This document shows, piece by piece, positions 5,834 through 7,587 of a stretch of DNA of 7,587 bases (position 1 is its first letter; every line of letters begins with the position of its first letter). A program made the translations under genes and the position numbers. The notes beneath the pieces are model-generated. The model was not told where the DNA came from. It saw only the letters and a program-made list of their open reading frames with translations, and ran no database searches. Source of the DNA: JBDTSW01 sp039930945 (lineage in GTDB: Bacteria; Actinomycetota; Thermoleophilia; Solirubrobacterales; 70-9); NCBI GenBank assembly GCA_039930945.1, contig JBDTSW010000101.1, forward strand, positions 1-7,587. The letters run 5' to 3'.

Positions 5834-7204
5834 ATGCTTGAAACTCTGCGGGGCTCGGTCGAGGGTGACGTGATTGTGCCGGGGGACCCCGGCTTCGAGG
5901 AAGCACGGACGATCTGGAACGGGATGATCGATCGCGAGCCGGCGGCGGTCGTGCGGCCGCGCAATGCCAACGATGTCGCTGCGGCCATTGCCCTCGCCCG
6001 TAAGAACGACCTGCCGCTGGCAGTGCTAGGCGGCGGCCACAACGTCGCCGGAAACGCCGTCGTCGACGACGGCGTCGTCATCGACTTCTCTGACATGCGC
6101 GCGATCGAGATCGACCCGGACGAGGGGATCGCCCGGGTCGAGGCGGGAGCGCTGCTCTCCGACCTCGATGCGGCCGCCGCCGAGCACGGACTGCTGGTTC
6201 CCGGCGGCATCGTCTCGACGACGGGCGTCGCGGGCCTCACCCTGGGTGGCGGGTTCGGCTGGGCCTCCCGCAAACTCGGACTCACGATCGACAGCCTCCG
6301 ATCGGCTGAGGTCGTCACCGCGGAGGGCGAGCTGATCACGGCCTCCGAGGAGTCCCACCCGGACCTGTTCTGGGCGATCCGCGGTGGCGGCGGCAACTTC
6401 GGCGTCGTGACATCGTTCGAGTTCGAGACCCACGAGCTCGGTCCCGAGTTTCTCTGTGGCCTGATCGTTCATCCGATCGCGTCGGCCCGGGAGTTCCTCC
6501 AGCACCACAGGGAGATGGCCGCCAAGGCCCCCGACGAGCTATCCGCATGGGTGGTGATGCGGCTGGCGCCGCCGCTGCCGTTCCTGCCGGAGGAGGTCCA
6601 CGGCCTTCCGGCGCTGGTCCTCGCGTTCGCATATATCGGCGACCCGGAGGAAGGTGAGGCCCTCATCGCGGAGCGCTATGCCGGATTCGGTGAGCCCTAT
6701 GGGAAACACATCGGCGTGATGCCGTTCACCGACTGGCAACAGGGATTCGACGCCCTCAACGCGGAGGGTGACCGCAACTACTGGAAGTCGCACAACCTCG
6801 CCGAACTGTCCGATCCGGCGATCGACGCTGCTATCGAGGCGATTGGAGACCTGCCCTCTCCGCACGCGGAGGTCTTCATCGCGCACCTCGGCGGGGCGAT
6901 CTCCCGGATCCCCGAGGATCAGACCGCCTACGCCCATCGTGATGCGGAGTTCGTGGTCAACATCCACGGCCACTGGACCGATCCCGCCGACGACAAGGCC
7001 GGCGTTGCGTGGGCGCGCGGGCTGTTCGATGCACTCACGCCGCACGCCCAGGGTGGCGTCTACGTGAACTTCCTCAGCGATGAGGGTCCCGAGAGGGTTC
7101 AGGACGCCTATTCGCCAGCTGTCTGGTCGCGATTGGTTGACGTAAAGCGTCGCTACGACCCTGACAACGTCTTCCGGCTCAACCAGAACATTCCGCCTGG
7201 CTGA
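5834..7204 (+). CDS. FAD-dependent oxidoreductase, berberine-bridge-enzyme type
   Basis: Flavoprotein oxidase/dehydrogenase of the PCMH-fold family that includes 6-hydroxynicotine oxidase and berberine bridge enzyme. From ATG 5834 it has 456 residues, the usual length. The N-terminal FAD domain shows AAVVRPRNANDVAAAI (about 37-52), VLGGGHNVAGN (about 64-74; His69 is the expected covalent FAD attachment), the TTGVAGLTLGGGFGW loop (about 129-143) and LFWAIRGGGGNFGVVTSFEF (about 178-197). The cysteine of bicovalent members is absent, so single attachment is expected. The C-terminus is a clear BBE domain: YVNFLSDEG, then RRYDPDNVFRLNQNIPP. GGAG at 5824-5827, six bases upstream, favours ATG 5834; GTG 5813, ATG 5822 and ATG 5828 are in-frame alternatives. 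TAGGAT at 5777-5782 could be a -10 element. It appears monocistronic and intact. Substrate is unknown; a cytoplasmic location is likely because no signal peptide is seen. Confidence 0.93.
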   Translation: MLETLRGSVEGDVIVPGDPGFEEARTIWNGMIDREPAAVVRPRNANDVAAAIALARKNDLPLAVLGGGHNVAGNAVVDDGVVIDFSDMRAIEIDPDEGIARVEAGALLSDLDAAAAEHGLLVPGGIVSTTGVAGLTLGGGFGWASRKLGLTIDSLRSAEVVTAEGELITASEESHPDLFWAIRGGGGNFGVVTSFEFETHELGPEFLCGLIVHPIASAREFLQHHREMAAKAPDELSAWVVMRLAPPLPFLPEEVHGLPALVLAFAYIGDPEEGEALIAERYAGFGEPYGKHIGVMPFTDWQQGFDALNAEGDRNYWKSHNLAELSDPAIDAAIEAIGDLPSPHAEVFIAHLGGAISRIPEDQTAYAHRDAEFVVNIHGHWTDPADDKAGVAWARGLFDALTPHAQGGVYVNFLSDEGPERVQDAYSPAVWSRLVDVKRRYDPDNVFRLNQNIPPG

Positions 7205-7264
7205 TCCCGGTACATCCACGGGGCCCCGCCATCGTGGCTCGGCGCGCCAAGCGCTCAGTCGCGG

Positions 7265-7284
7265 AGCCCGAGTCGGTTCGGGCT
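7265..7284. terminator. Hairpin downstream of the FAD oxidoreductase
   Basis: AGCCCGA (7265-7271) and TCGGGCT (7278-7284) pair perfectly over 7 bp around a six-base loop, about 60 bases after the oxidoreductase stop. There is no T-run, which is common for terminators of high-GC actinobacteria. It could stop transcription of the oxidoreductase; this is inferred from position and shape only. Confidence 0.4.
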
Positions 7285-7318
7285 GCCCGCTTCATCCCAG
7301 CGTAATCGGCTTCATCGA

Positions 7319-7430
7319 CCGCAGCCGCGCACGACCCTCCGCCAGACACCGGTTCACCTTCCTCTACTGCAGCAATTAGCCCGTCGATTCCGATCCCTCC
7401 GCTGCGGATCGAGATCGGTTGCCGGACCAC
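7319..7430. repeat. Direct repeat, copy 2 (112 bp)
   Basis: Second copy of the repeat at 3131-3242, same orientation and about 91% identical by eye. Here it overlaps the 3' end (TAA at 7376-7378) and the downstream flank of the partial minus-strand gene at the right edge, which suggests this is the fuller, parental context and that copy 1 is a fragment. Confidence 0.85.
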
Positions 7431-7587
7431 GACTCTCTGACGCGGGCCATCAGCGCAGCCGCAAGGTCGGCGAGGTCGCCGACTCGCAGGCCGCCACATC
7501 AGAGACGACCCGTTCAGTGACAGTCGAGTAGTACTTGCCCGCTCGCTTTCGCTTGGACACGACGTACTTCCCACGCGCGTTCACCTC
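7376..7587 (-). pseudogene. Unrecognised partial gene at right edge, frameshifted
   Basis: Entering from the right edge on the minus strand is an open frame reading VNARGKYVVSKRKRAGKYYS, then TVTERVVSDVA; it would stop at TGA 7450-7452. One frame over, the reading continues sensibly as GLRVGDLADLAAALMARV, then RESWSGNRSRSAAEGSESTG and TAA (7376-7378). A single missing base near 7490-7494 (at GG) joins them into about 70 residues: a basic N-terminal part followed by an amphipathic helix. I do not recognise a family. Its last 18 codons are the repeated sequence also found at 3188-3241, so it may belong to a mobile element. It could also be two chance frames. Confidence 0.4.

Noticed and set aside
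5701..5906. N-terminal extension of the cupin frame
   Set aside because: Pro/Ser-rich, and it overlaps the start of the FAD oxidoreductase on the other strand; no cupin character.
6539..7219. Minus-strand open frame inside the FAD oxidoreductase
   Set aside because: A shadow of the strongly supported plus-strand gene.
1..7587. CRISPR array, toxin-antitoxin pair, complete insertion sequence, rRNA
   Set aside because: No regularly spaced repeats, no paired small genes with known motifs, no transposase with terminal inverted repeats and no rRNA-like sequence were seen.

Overview
The window looks like chromosomal DNA from a high-GC actinobacterium, possibly Thermoleophilia (Solirubrobacterales or Gaiellales). 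The grounds are very high GC, strong C/G third-codon bias, Ala/Arg-rich proteins and a tRNA remnant without an encoded CCA. The lineage is an inference from composition and gene style only.

Left part (1-3000), surface polysaccharide functions. On the minus strand, a polyprenyl-phosphate sugar-1-phosphate transferase (WbaP/WcaJ-like initiator of exopolysaccharide synthesis) is translationally coupled through an ATGA overlap to a small lipoprotein that runs off the left edge. As given, the transferase is broken by four frame changes. One is a visible 8-bp tandem duplication and the other three look like single missing bases. Divergent from it, on the plus strand, is an intact secreted GH26-like glycoside hydrolase that keeps both catalytic glutamates.

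Middle part (3001-4256), a recombination scar. It holds a 112-bp direct repeat, the C-terminal remnant of a tyrosine recombinase, and immediately after the recombinase stop codon the 3' half of a tRNA-Arg(ACG). That layout is classic for an island or prophage attachment site. About 480 bases without a convincing gene follow, carrying two strong hairpins and a six-codon mini-ORF with an excellent ribosome binding site.

Right part (4257-7587). A seven-helix membrane protein carries a degenerate HD-GYP-like domain that lacks every metal ligand. Tail-to-tail with it is a cupin remnant (minus strand). An intact FAD-dependent oxidoreductase of the berberine-bridge/6-hydroxynicotine-oxidase type follows. 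The second copy of the 112-bp repeat comes next; it overlaps the 3' end of a frameshifted, unrecognised minus-strand gene that enters from the right edge.

The two direct repeats bracket about 4.2 kb that includes the recombinase scar, so this part reads as accessory DNA with decaying genes. No CRISPR array, complete insertion sequence, rRNA or complete tRNA was found. No confident new defence or biosynthetic system is visible. The most unusual items are the recombinase/tRNA junction, the bracketing repeat, the HD-GYP pseudoenzyme and the clustered frameshifts of uniform direction.
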